From Deinococcus planocerae (GTDB taxonomy: Bacteria > Deinococcota > Deinococci > Deinococcales > Deinococcaceae), in assembly GCF_002869765.1 (NCBI RefSeq), contig NZ_PNOR01000012.1:1-64000 (forward strand): 64,000 nucleotides of DNA, in the 5' to 3' direction. Numbering within the stretch: the first letter of the stretch is position 1; each line of letters opens with the position of its first letter. The translations under genes were made by a program, and so were the position numbers. Below the pieces are notes generated by a model, which saw only the letters and a program-made list of their open reading frames with translations, did not search any database and was not told the DNA's origin. Shown piece by piece: positions 39,461 through 49,873 of the stretch.

Positions 39461-40237
39461 TCAGCCCCGCCTCCCCGCCAGGGCGCGCAGGGCGAACAGC
39501 ACCCCGAACGCGAGCACGACCATGACGGCGCTGAGCACCAGGGCGGGCGCGAGATCACTCTCCAGTGCCCCGTAGATGGCGAGCGGCACCGTGCGGGTGC
39601 GGCCCGGGAGGCTCCCCGCGAAGAGCAGGGTCGCCCCGAACTCGCCCAGCGACCGTGCCCAGGCCAGGACCGCCCCCTCCAGCAGGAAGGGGAGCGCGAG
39701 GGGTAGGGTCACCCGTGCGAAGGTGGCCCACGGTCCCGCCCCGTCCACCCGCGCGGCGGCCTCCACGTCGGGGTCGAAGGCGAGAAAGCCCGCCTTGGCG
39801 GCCCGGATGTAGAAGGGCGCGCTCGTGAACACCTGCGCGAGGACGACGGCGGCGGGGCTGAAGGCGAGGGAGACCCCGGCGAGTTCCAGCGGGCGCCCCA
39901 GCCACCCGGTCCGCCCGAAGGTGAGCAGCAGCGCCACCCCCGCCACCACGGGCGGGAGCACCATCGGCAGGTCGAGCAGGGCGTCGAGGAGGGTGCGCCC
40001 CGGAAAGCGCCGCCGCGCGAGCAGGTAGGCGACCGGCGTGCCCAGCGCGAGGGTGAGGGCCAGGGCCGCGCCCGTCGTCACGGCACTCACCCGCAGCGCG
40101 TCGAGCACGACCGGCGAGAGCAGGGTGGGCAGGAAGTCCGCGCCCAGCCCCCGGGCGAGAAGCGCGGCGACGGGCAGGAGCAGGAAGGCGGCGAGCCCCA
40201 GGCTGAGGACGACGGGAACGGGGTGAGGCCGGGTCAC
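39461..40237 (-). CDS. modB: molybdate ABC transporter permease
   Basis: 258 aa from the GTG at 40237, whose GTGA overlaps the modA stop. Five to six membrane helices; the EAA loop is GFLAFDPDVEAAARVDGAGPWATF, followed by SLGEFGATLLFAG, which is diagnostic for ModB/CysU-type permeases. No modC ATPase is found in this cluster, so the ATPase must be encoded elsewhere. Confidence 0.9.
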   Translation of the reverse strand: MTRPHPVPVVLSLGLAAFLLLPVAALLARGLGADFLPTLLSPVVLDALRVSAVTTGAALALTLALGTPVAYLLARRRFPGRTLLDALLDLPMVLPPVVAGVALLLTFGRTGWLGRPLELAGVSLAFSPAAVVLAQVFTSAPFYIRAAKAGFLAFDPDVEAAARVDGAGPWATFARVTLPLALPFLLEGAVLAWARSLGEFGATLLFAGSLPGRTRTVPLAIYGALESDLAPALVLSAVMVVLAFGVLFALRALAGRRG

Positions 40238-40989
40238 GGGGCGGGCAAGAACCCCCACTTGCGCAAGATGCGTTGCCCCTCCGGCCCGCGCACGAAGCGC
40301 ACGAAGGCCTGAGCCTGCTCCGCGTTTGGGCTGGCCCTCAGCACGCCGACCGGGTAGCTCACGGGCGGGTTGAAGCGGGGCGGAAGGGCCACCGTCCGCA
40401 CGCTCCGGCGCAGGGTGGGCGTCACGTCGCTCACGTACACGACCGCCGCGTCCGCCTGCCCCAGGCTCACCTTGAGGGCGACCTGACGCACGTTGGGCTC
40501 CTCGCTGACCACGTTGCGCAGGGCGCGGGCGGCGAAGTCCGCCCCGTAGCTTCCAGAGGCGCCGATCAGGTCGAAGGCCCGCCGGGTGGCCTCGCCCACG
40601 GGCACGCCGCGCTCGGCGATCACGAGCTTGAGCCCGGGCCGCGCGAGGTCGGCGAGGGTCCGCACCGCCGTGCCTCCCCGGGGCGTGATCACCGCGAGGC
40701 GGTTGCGGGCGAAGACTTGCCCGGAGGCGATCAGTCCGCCCTCCAGGAGCGGGTCGAACTGGGCGGCGTTCGCGGAGGCGAACACGTCCGCCCGAGCGCC
40801 CTGGGTGAGCTGGGTGCGCAGCACCTGGGACCCCGCGAAGCTGAAGGTCGTGCGGTTCCCCGTCCCCGCGTCGAAGGCCCGCCCGATCTCGGTGAAGGCG
40901 TCGGTGAGGCTGCTCGCCGCGAAGACGGTCAGGTTGGCCGCGCCCGCCGTTCCGAGCGTCAGGGCCAGCAGGACGAGGAGGCGCCTCAC
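40234..40989 (-). CDS. modA: molybdate ABC transporter substrate-binding protein
   Basis: 251 aa, GTG start overlapping the regulator's TGA. Signal peptide VRRLLVLLALTLGTAGAA. ModA family features: LTVFAASSLTDAFTEIG at the mature N-terminus (Ser contacts to the oxyanion), GARADVFASAN, and QADAAVVYVSDV. Binds molybdate or tungstate in the periplasm for ModB. Confidence 0.92.
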   Translation of the reverse strand: MRRLLVLLALTLGTAGAANLTVFAASSLTDAFTEIGRAFDAGTGNRTTFSFAGSQVLRTQLTQGARADVFASANAAQFDPLLEGGLIASGQVFARNRLAVITPRGGTAVRTLADLARPGLKLVIAERGVPVGEATRRAFDLIGASGSYGADFAARALRNVVSEEPNVRQVALKVSLGQADAAVVYVSDVTPTLRRSVRTVALPPRFNPPVSYPVGVLRASPNAEQAQAFVRFVRGPEGQRILRKWGFLPAP

Positions 40990-42107
40990 GCGGACCTCCG
41001 GGCCGGGCGCACCCGCGTGACCCCCCCCGCCCCCGCCGGGTCGTACCCCCCGAGGGTGGCGAGCTGGGCGTGCAGGGCGGGCGAGGCCGCCGCCGCGAGC
41101 AGGGCCGGGAGCGCCGGGTGCCGGGCGTGGGCCGCCGGGACGACGAGTTCCACCGGCTCGACCTGCACGGGCACGAAGTCCAGCCCGTGCGCCAGGGCGA
41201 CCGCCTGCGGCCCGACCCCCACGTCCGCCTCGCCCGCACGGACCATCCGCGCGACCTCGACGGGGGAGGCAGCCATCCGGTCGTACCCGCCCACGTCGGC
41301 AGGGGAGAGGCCCTCCGCCTCCAGCCAGGCGTCGAGCAGGACGCGGCTCCCGGCGCCGGGCGGGCGGTTCACCAGCCGCACCCCCGGCCCGGCGAGGTTG
41401 GCGGCCAGGCGGATGCCGCGCGGGTTGCCCGGCGCGACCATCCACCCCTGCGTCCAGGTCCACAGCCGGTAGACGCTGAAGCCCAGCGGCCCCAGGCCCC
41501 CCTCCAGCGCGGCGTGGTTCAACCCGCCCGCCCGGGGGTCCCACAGGTGGACGGCGGCGACGTGCGCCTCCCCCCGCTCCACGGCGCCCAGGGCTTCCTC
41601 GCTGGGCAGCGGGCGCACGAGCACCCGGCCCGCCGCCCCCGGCACCGCCGCCGCGAGCAGGCGCAGGCTGGGGTCACACCCCGCCACGACCAGTGTGCGC
41701 GCGGCGAGGGCCTCCCCCGTGGGCGTGACGGACACGGCCCCGTCCGCCCGGGGCGGGCCCGTCACCCCGTCCGCCGGGCAGGTGAACGAATCCTCCGCCC
41801 CCAGCGGCAAGGCCAGCGTGTGCTCCCCCACCCGTGCGAGCCGCACCCGGCTTCCCGGGGCCGGAACGCCCCCCACCGGCTGGGCCCACACCTCCTGCGG
41901 GGCGAGTTCGAAGAGGGCCTCGACCGTCGTGCCGAGCGCCCGCGCGAGCGCCAGGGCCGTGTGGATGCCCGGCTCGACCGCCCCCGTCTCCACCCGGTGC
42001 AGCGCCTGCCGGGTCAGGCCCGCCCGCCGCGCCAGCTCCCCGGCCCCGACCCCCGCCCGTTCCCGCCACGCGCGCACGTGCGGCACCACTGTCGTTCGCT
42101 CCTCCAC
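40986..42107 (-). CDS. XRE HTH regulator fused to a periplasmic-binding-like domain
   Basis: 373 aa, GTG start. Residues 1-65 form an XRE helix-turn-helix (VRAWRERAGVGAGELARRAGLTRQALHRVETGAVEPG). The remainder is a PBP_like domain (LVVAGCDPSLRLL, VNRPPGAGSRVLLDAWL, VGVGPQAVALAHGLDF), the same fold that binds molybdate in MoaR/PBP-like regulators. First gene of the operon with modA and modB, so it most likely senses molybdate or tungstate directly and controls uptake. The domain is soluble with no signal peptide. Confidence 0.87.
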   Translation of the reverse strand: MEERTTVVPHVRAWRERAGVGAGELARRAGLTRQALHRVETGAVEPGIHTALALARALGTTVEALFELAPQEVWAQPVGGVPAPGSRVRLARVGEHTLALPLGAEDSFTCPADGVTGPPRADGAVSVTPTGEALAARTLVVAGCDPSLRLLAAAVPGAAGRVLVRPLPSEEALGAVERGEAHVAAVHLWDPRAGGLNHAALEGGLGPLGFSVYRLWTWTQGWMVAPGNPRGIRLAANLAGPGVRLVNRPPGAGSRVLLDAWLEAEGLSPADVGGYDRMAASPVEVARMVRAGEADVGVGPQAVALAHGLDFVPVQVEPVELVVPAAHARHPALPALLAAAASPALHAQLATLGGYDPAGAGGVTRVRPARRSA

Positions 42108-42142
42108 CCGTCAAACGTAACCTGGACGCGGCAGGCTGTCAA
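42107..42142 (-). promoter_or_regulatory. sigma70 promoter giving a leaderless mod-operon mRNA
   Basis: TTGACA (42142-42137), a 17-base spacer and TACGTT (42119-42114); six bases later the GTG start codon sits exactly where +1 is expected. No Shine-Dalgarno is present. A very strong case for a leaderless transcript. Confidence 0.75.
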
Positions 42143-42187
42143 AGGGAGGCGACACGGGGAGGCAGCGGTGGACGGGTCTCCCCGGTT

Positions 42188-42205
42188 GCTCGTCACGTGA
42201 CGAGC
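42188..42205. promoter_or_regulatory. parS-like centromere site 6
   Basis: GCTCGTCACGTGACGAGC, perfect 18 bases, between the galE end and the mod promoter. Rightmost copy in the window. Confidence 0.8.
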
Positions 42206-42260
42206 GAAGGGGTTCCCCTCCCAGAAAGCGACCCCCGCCGCTGGGACGGGGGAGAGGGAA

Positions 42261-43262
<1,002 letters not shown>

Positions 43263-43636
43263 AGAAGACCTCGGTGGATAAGCGTAGGGAGATGACCCGG
43301 GGCGCCGGGCGCGGGAGCCGACCCCGGCCAGAGCAGAGTAGCGCCGCCGGGCCGCGCCCTCCCTGCGCCGGGGGTGGAGGGAGGGGGGAGCAGACGGCGG
43401 GGCCCCTCCTGCCGTCTCATGTCGCGGGCAGCCCCAGGAGGACGCGCGGCCCGGCGCCATGAGAAGCGGGTGCTCCCGGGTGAGAGCGATGAGCAACGGT
43501 CGGTCAAACGGCGCGGACCCTACGCTCTGAGAAGTTTCTCACTCTTTCGGTGGTTTCCCGGCGGCCTTCGCGTCCCGCTTCTCCCCTGGTCCACCCCACG
43601 GAGGGACCGGGGCCTCCTTTCCAGAACAGGAACTCC
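43263..43636. other. 374-base divergent intergenic region (galE / wbqC-like)
   Basis: Carries the upstream regions of both genes. The galE Shine-Dalgarno GAGGT and an AGGA box before the plus-strand gene are visible. No repeat, RNA gene or convincing -35/-10 pair is recognised. A GGTGGATAA string at 43273 is one mismatch from a DnaA box but isolated. Confidence 0.5.
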
Positions 43637-44368
43637 ATGCTCGTAACCATTCATCAACCCAACTTTTTGCCCTGGCTGGGCTTCTTCGACAAGATGGCCG
43701 ACGCCGACCTGCTCGTCGTGCTCGATCACGTGGGGTTCGAAAAGGGCGGCTACCAGAACCGGGTGCGCGTGAAGGGGCCGTCGGGAGAGCAGTGGCTGAC
43801 GGCGCCCGTCAACACGGCGGGCCGCTGCGGGGCGCCCATCCACGAGGTCGAACTCAACCACCGCACCCCCTGGGGGCGCAATCACCGCCTGACCCTGCGC
43901 CAGTTCTACGGCAAGACGCCGGGCTATGCCGCGCAGGAGGAGCTGCTGGAGACCCTGTACGGGGGCAGGCCCGAGCGGCTGGTGGACTTCACCGTCCCGG
44001 CCCTCGGCCACCTCGCGGGGGCGCTGGGGGTGAGCACCCCGGTCGTGCTCGCCTCGTCGCTCGGGGTGGGGGGGCGGCGCTCGGAGCTGCTGTGCGCGCT
44101 CGTCCGGGAGGTGGGGGGGACGGCCTACCTCTCGGGGCCCTCGGGGCGCGACTACCTCGACGAGGAGGTCTTCCGCCGCCACGGAATCGAGGTGCACTAC
44201 CACAGCTTCCGGCCCTTCGCGTACCCCCAGCCTTTCGGGCCCTTCGCGCCCGCGATGAGCACCCTCGATTACCTGTTCAACGACCCCAGCCGGGAGGCCT
44301 GGACGAGCCACCGCGCCGGGCGGCAGGCCACCGGGGGCGCCCGCGTGACCCCGGAGCTGTCGGCATGA
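43637..44368 (+). CDS. WbqC family protein
   Basis: 243 aa from the ATG at 43637. Clear WbqC-type start: VTIHQPNFLPWLGFFDKMADADLLVVLD, with GGYQNRVRVKGPSGEQWLTAPV and ending PFAPAMSTLDYLFN. WbqC proteins are found in O-antigen/polysaccharide loci and are thought to modify nucleotide sugars or act as aminotransferase/carboxamide helpers; the biochemical role is unsettled. Its stop overlaps the start of the PIG-L deacetylase (ATGA), suggesting a shared cell-surface sugar pathway. Confidence 0.88.
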   Translation: MLVTIHQPNFLPWLGFFDKMADADLLVVLDHVGFEKGGYQNRVRVKGPSGEQWLTAPVNTAGRCGAPIHEVELNHRTPWGRNHRLTLRQFYGKTPGYAAQEELLETLYGGRPERLVDFTVPALGHLAGALGVSTPVVLASSLGVGGRRSELLCALVREVGGTAYLSGPSGRDYLDEEVFRRHGIEVHYHSFRPFAYPQPFGPFAPAMSTLDYLFNDPSREAWTSHRAGRQATGGARVTPELSA

Positions 44369-45057
44369 TCTCCACGTCCGCGCTGCTGCGCAAAACGCTG
44401 ATCATCTCCCCGCACGCCGACGACGAGGTGCTGGGCTGCGGCGGCCTGATGCACACCCTGCGGGAGACGGGAGACGAAGTGCACGTCCTCATCGCGGTCA
44501 CCGCCGACTCGTTCCTGTGGCACCACGGCGGGGTGGTGACCGGGGAGACCCGGCGCCAGGAGACCCGCCACGCCTGCGCCTCGCTGGGGGTGTGTGGGGA
44601 AAACGTCCACTTCCTGTACGAGCAGGGCGACGGGCGGCTCGACACCGTGCCCCAGCAGGAACTCGTGATGGCGCTCGACCTGCTGCTGCGGCGGCTGCGG
44701 CCCACCGCCGTGCTGATCCCCTACCCCTCCTTCCACCAGGACCACCGGGCGCTGTTTCAGGCGTGCTTCGCGGCGCTGCGGCCCCGCGCGGAGGACACCG
44801 TGGCCCTGGTGGCGATGTACGAGTACCCCAACATCGTCTGGCAGTACGACCAGCTTCCCGGCGGGGACTGGTACCTGCGGCTCGACGAGGCGGCGGTCGA
44901 GGCCAAGGTCGAGGCGATGCTTTGCCACACCTCCCAGATCCGCGAGGGCCCCCACCCCATCAGCCCCGACAGCATCCGCACCTGGGCGCGCTACCGCGGC
45001 ATGGAGATCGGCGCGCCCGCCGCCGAGCGCTTCCGGGTCCTGCGGGCGATCTCCTGA
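44365..45057 (+). CDS. PIG-L family deacetylase
   Basis: 230 aa. Zn-binding motif SPHADDEVLGCGG (residues 14-26; the H-x-D-D of PIG-L/LmbE) and the later PSFHQDHRALFQACF (His/Asp). The family de-N-acetylates GlcNAc-containing lipids, mycothiol or bacillithiol precursors. ATGA-coupled to the WbqC gene, so an N-acetyl-sugar of a surface glycan is a plausible substrate. Bacillithiol synthesis is an alternative, but no BshA/BshC neighbours are present. Confidence 0.88.
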   Translation: MISTSALLRKTLIISPHADDEVLGCGGLMHTLRETGDEVHVLIAVTADSFLWHHGGVVTGETRRQETRHACASLGVCGENVHFLYEQGDGRLDTVPQQELVMALDLLLRRLRPTAVLIPYPSFHQDHRALFQACFAALRPRAEDTVALVAMYEYPNIVWQYDQLPGGDWYLRLDEAAVEAKVEAMLCHTSQIREGPHPISPDSIRTWARYRGMEIGAPAAERFRVLRAIS

Positions 45058-45082
45058 CCGGGGGCGCGGGAACCCCTCCCCA

Positions 45083-46114
45083 TCACGGCACGACGCGCTG
45101 CCCCTGCCCGCCGTAGCGCGCGAGCACGCCGTCCGCGATGCTCTCCGCCTCCCCCTGCGGCACGAGCGCCACGAGCGCCCCGCCGAAGCCCGCCCCGGTC
45201 ATCCGGGCGCCGTACACCCGGGAGTCGGCCTGGAGGAGCGCCACGAGTTCGTCCACCTTCGGGTGCGAGACCTCGTAGTCGTCTTTCAGGCTGGCGTGCG
45301 AGGCGTTCATGAGTTCGCCGAAGCGCGCGGCGTCGGCGTGCAGGGCCTCCAGCACCCGCGCGTTCTCCAGGACGACGTGCCGGGCGCGGCGGCGCAGAAG
45401 GTCATCTGCGAGAGCCTCGACTACGGACACGTCCGTCACGTCGCGCAGCTCGCGGACGCCGAGGAGCCGGGCGGCCTCCTCGACCTGGGCGCGGCGCTCG
45501 TTGTAGCCGCTGCCCGCCAGGGTGCGCGGCACGCCCGAGTCGATCACGAGGACCTCCGCCCCCGCCGGGAAGGGGTAGACCTGCCGCTCCAGGCTGCGGG
45601 TGTCGAGGAAGAGCATGTGCTCCGTGTCGGCGAGGCTGCTTGCCATCTGGTCCATGATCCCCGACTTCACGCCCACGTACTCGTGCTCGACCCGCTGGCC
45701 GATCAAAGCGAGTTCCACGTCGTCCTGCGGGAACCCGTACAGCTCGCGCAGGGCCCGCAGGGTGCCGACCTCCAGCGCCGCGCTGCTCGATAACCCGCCG
45801 CTCGGCACGTTGCTGTCGATGTAGACGTCGAGCGCGTCCGTCACGCCGAGCAGCTCGATGCAGCCGATCACGTAGGGGGCGAAGTCCTCGCCGCGCTCGC
45901 CGAGGGGCACGGTCAGGGTCCGCTTGAGGTTGGCGCTGTGCAGGCGGTGCTCCCTCCCGTTGTTGCGCGCCACCATGACGTTCGCCCGCTGCGGGATGGC
46001 GGTCGGCAGCACGAAGCCTCCCTGGTAGTCGGTGTGTTCGCCGAGCAGGTTGACGCGGCCCGGCGCGCTCGCCGTGACCTCGGGCTCGCGTCCGAAGACG
46101 GCCTGAAAGCTCAT
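45083..46114 (-). CDS. galK: galactokinase
   Basis: 343 aa, GHMP kinase family. GalK signature [19 protein letters not shown] near residue 19, ATP loop [12 protein letters not shown] near 105-116, and the C-terminal [16 protein letters not shown]. Phosphorylates galactose to galactose-1-phosphate. A GGAGG box precedes the ATG. No galT is visible in the window. Confidence 0.95.
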   Translation of the reverse strand: MSFQAVFGREPEVTASAPGRVNLLGEHTDYQGGFVLPTAIPQRANVMVARNNGREHRLHSANLKRTLTVPLGERGEDFAPYVIGCIELLGVTDALDVYIDSNVPSGGLSSSAALEVGTLRALRELYGFPQDDVELALIGQRVEHEYVGVKSGIMDQMASSLADTEHMLFLDTRSLERQVYPFPAGAEVLVIDSGVPRTLAGSGYNERRAQVEEAARLLGVRELRDVTDVSVVEALADDLLRRRARHVVLENARVLEALHADAARFGELMNASHASLKDDYEVSHPKVDELVALLQADSRVYGARMTGAGFGGALVALVPQGEAESIADGVLARYGGQGQRVVP

Positions 46115-46273
46115 GCCTCCACCTTGCGGGGGCGCAGGGCGGCGGGTGGGCAGGAATCGGGTCTGGGCATGGGGGCTCCATTTGGTGCGGGGAGGGTCGG
46201 GAAGGGGCAGCGGACGCCGCCCATCCTAAGGTCCTCCCTGCGGGTGGGGGAGAACCCGGCCTCCAGCGTTCCT

Positions 46274-47851
46274 TCAGGCCAGGAGGTACCCCTGCGCCAC
46301 CTCGCGGTACGAGCGCACCTGCGCCTCCTGCCACGCCTCGTCCCGTCCCAGCTCCTCGGCGAGGAGGGCGGCGGCGCGGGGGGCGGCCTCCAGGCTCGCG
46401 CGGGCGCCCAGCAGCAGGGCCCGGGTGCGCCGGGAGAGCAGGTCCTCGACGGTGCGCGCACTCTCCTCCCGCACGCCCCAGCGCAGCTCCGCCTCGGTGT
46501 AGGGCAACTCGGGGTGGAGGAGACGGTCGGCTCCGGGCAGGGCCTGAATCCTCTCCGCGTCCGAGCCGTAGACCCGCAGGTGATCGGGTCGCCCCGCCGT
46601 CTCCTCGGGGGGGCTCCAGCCGTGGAGGGGCAGGCCCCGCGTGAGGCTCAGGCGCTCCGGCAGCCCGGCGAGGGCGGCGGCGCGGTCCACCACGTCCTCG
46701 CCCATGTGGCGGTAGGTCGTCCACTTGCCGCCCGTCAGGGTGAGCAGCCCCGAGTCCGAGACCCGGATGAGGTGGTCGCGCGAGAGGGCCGCCGTGGAGC
46801 CCGCCCCGTCGGTCTTCTCGCCCCGCACGAGCGGGCGCAGGCCCACGTACACGCTGCGCACGTCGGCGCGGGTGGGGGCGGGGTCGAGGTAACGCGCGGC
46901 GGTGCTCAGGATGAACTCGACCTCCTCCTCCTGGGGCCGGGGTTCCAGGCTCGTCTCGGGCACGGGCGTGTCGGTCGTGCCGATCACCACGTGCTCGTGC
47001 CACGGCACCGCGAAGAGCACCCGCCCGTCGTCCGTGCGCGGGACCATCAGGGCGCTGTCGCCCGGCAGGAAGCGGCGGTCCACGACCACGTGCACCCCCT
47101 GGCTGGGCGAGAGCATGTCGCGCGCCCCGGGGTCGTCCATCCGGCGCACCTCGTCCACGAAGACGCCCGTCGCGTTCACCACCGCCCGCGCCCGAACCTC
47201 GTGCTCCCGCCCGGTCTCCTCGTCGCGGAAGCGGGCTCCGGCGACCCGGCCCCCCTCCTTGACGAGCCCGACCACCGGGGCGTAGTTGAGCGCCACCCCG
47301 CCGTGGTCCCCCAGGGTCCGCAGCAGGGTGATCGCCAGCCGCGAGTCGTCGAACTGCCCGTCGAAGTACAGGACGCCGCCCTTCAAACCGTCCTCCTTGA
47401 GGGTCGGAATCTTGCCGAGCGCCTTCTTTCGCCCCACGAGGCGGCTGGGCTGGAGGTTCAGCCGCCCGGCGAGCGCGTCGTACACCTTGAGCCCGATTCC
47501 GTAGAAGGGTTTCGACCACCACGTGTAGGAGGCGATCAGGAAGCCGAGGTCGTGGACGAGGTGCGGCGCGTTCTTCTTCAGCAGGCCGCGCTCGCGCAGG
47601 GCCTCGCGCACCAGCCCGACGTTTCCCTGGGCGAGGTAACGCACGCCGCCGTGGACGAGCTTCGTCGAGCGGCTGGACGTGCCCTTGGCGTAGTCGTGGG
47701 CCTCCAGGAGCAGGGTGCGGTAGCCGCGCGAGGCCGCCTCGACGGCGGTGCCCAGGCCCGAGGCGCCCCCGCCGATCACGAGGAGGTCCCAGACCTGCGG
47801 GGCGGTGGCGGCGGCGAGGAGGGGAGAGCGGGGGTCGGGGAGCGGGGGCAT
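46274..47851 (-). CDS. glpD: glycerol-3-phosphate dehydrogenase, FAD-dependent
   Basis: 525 aa from the ATG at 47851 with AAAGGAA upstream; a longer frame to 47932 is possible. FAD motif LLVIGGGASGLGTAVEAASRG (residues 24-44), then the GlpD signature GTSSRSTKLVHGGVRYLAQGN, and the C-terminal DAO_C helical domain. Membrane-associated enzyme oxidising sn-glycerol-3-phosphate to dihydroxyacetone phosphate with electrons to quinone. glpK lies just upstream on the same strand. Confidence 0.93.
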   Translation of the reverse strand: MPPLPDPRSPLLAAATAPQVWDLLVIGGGASGLGTAVEAASRGYRTLLLEAHDYAKGTSSRSTKLVHGGVRYLAQGNVGLVREALRERGLLKKNAPHLVHDLGFLIASYTWWSKPFYGIGLKVYDALAGRLNLQPSRLVGRKKALGKIPTLKEDGLKGGVLYFDGQFDDSRLAITLLRTLGDHGGVALNYAPVVGLVKEGGRVAGARFRDEETGREHEVRARAVVNATGVFVDEVRRMDDPGARDMLSPSQGVHVVVDRRFLPGDSALMVPRTDDGRVLFAVPWHEHVVIGTTDTPVPETSLEPRPQEEEVEFILSTAARYLDPAPTRADVRSVYVGLRPLVRGEKTDGAGSTAALSRDHLIRVSDSGLLTLTGGKWTTYRHMGEDVVDRAAALAGLPERLSLTRGLPLHGWSPPEETAGRPDHLRVYGSDAERIQALPGADRLLHPELPYTEAELRWGVREESARTVEDLLSRRTRALLLGARASLEAAPRAAALLAEELGRDEAWQEAQVRSYREVAQGYLLA

Positions 47852-47963
47852 CGGGTTCCTTTCGGGAGGGGAGGAGAGAGCGGGCAGGCTGAAGGGATGC
47901 TCCCACACGAGGCGGGGGTTCAGGAAGGTCACGGTCGTTCAGGGCTCCTTTTCTCGGAGACCC

Positions 47964-48013
47964 GGCCCGCCCACCCCCTCTCCTGCGGAGCTGCACCAGT
48001 CCCAGCCTCCCCC
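47964..48013. repeat. dispersed intergenic repeat, copy 2
   Basis: Same ordered blocks (CACCCCCTCT, CTGCG, AGCT, AGTCCCA, CCTCCCCC) as 11086-11140. Confidence 0.55.
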
Positions 48014-48060
48014 TCGAAGGGGAGGAGCATGAAGAGGGTTTTCACTCTTGCGTGTGGTCT

Positions 48061-48183
48061 AAAGCATTTGACGAACGAACTTTGTCATGCCGAGCAAAGC
48101 GAAGCGTCCCGTCTTTCCTACAGGAGACCCCTTGTCGCGCTCAGGGTGACACCTCTTCTTGCCTTCTTGCCGGCAAATGCTTT
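48061..48183. mobile_element. 123-base MITE-like element with 10-bp terminal inverted repeats
   Basis: Ends are AAAGCATTTG (48061-48070) and CAAATGCTTT (48174-48183), perfect inverted repeats. Inside, GTCATGCCGAGC (48084) and GCTCAGGGTGAC (ending 48150) form an imperfect inverted pair around a CGAAGCGTCCC-type core, reminiscent of widespread REP-like elements. No target duplication is obvious. Confidence 0.45.
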
Positions 48184-48194
48184 CTTGTCGCTTC

Positions 48195-49694
<1,500 letters not shown>

Positions 49695-49802
49695 GAAAGA
49701 GGCTCCTTGGCAGGTGAGGGGTCAGCCCGTCCGCCAGCCTGGAAGGGCCGGGGGCAGAGTGGTCTTGAGGCTCGCCGCCCACGATGCCACACCGGAGGGG
49801 GT

Positions 49803-49859
49803 GCGGAAGGTCAAAGGCAGAAGGCGCCCCGTCCTGGCCTTCTGCCTTTGACCTTCCGC
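49803..49859. terminator. perfect 23-bp inverted repeat (candidate terminator)
   Basis: Arms 49803-49825 and 49837-49859 are perfectly complementary (left arm begins GCGGAAGGTCAAAGG), with an 11-base loop. It lies 15 bases past the LCP gene stop and 109 bases before glpK, and would terminate minus-strand transcription or act as a boundary. There is no U-tract. Confidence 0.55.
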
Positions 49860-49873
49860 CTTCAGCCTCCCCG

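Larger units (their letters stand above)
47852..48194. other. 343-base gap between glpK and glpD with repeat elements
   Basis: Holds a dispersed repeat copy (47964-48013) and a compact 123-base element (48061-48183). No gene is seen. The insertion of repeats between two genes of one pathway may uncouple their expression. Confidence 0.6.

Noticed and set aside
43273..43281. GGTGGATAA, one mismatch from a DnaA box
   Set aside because: Single isolated copy upstream of galE with no accompanying origin features.
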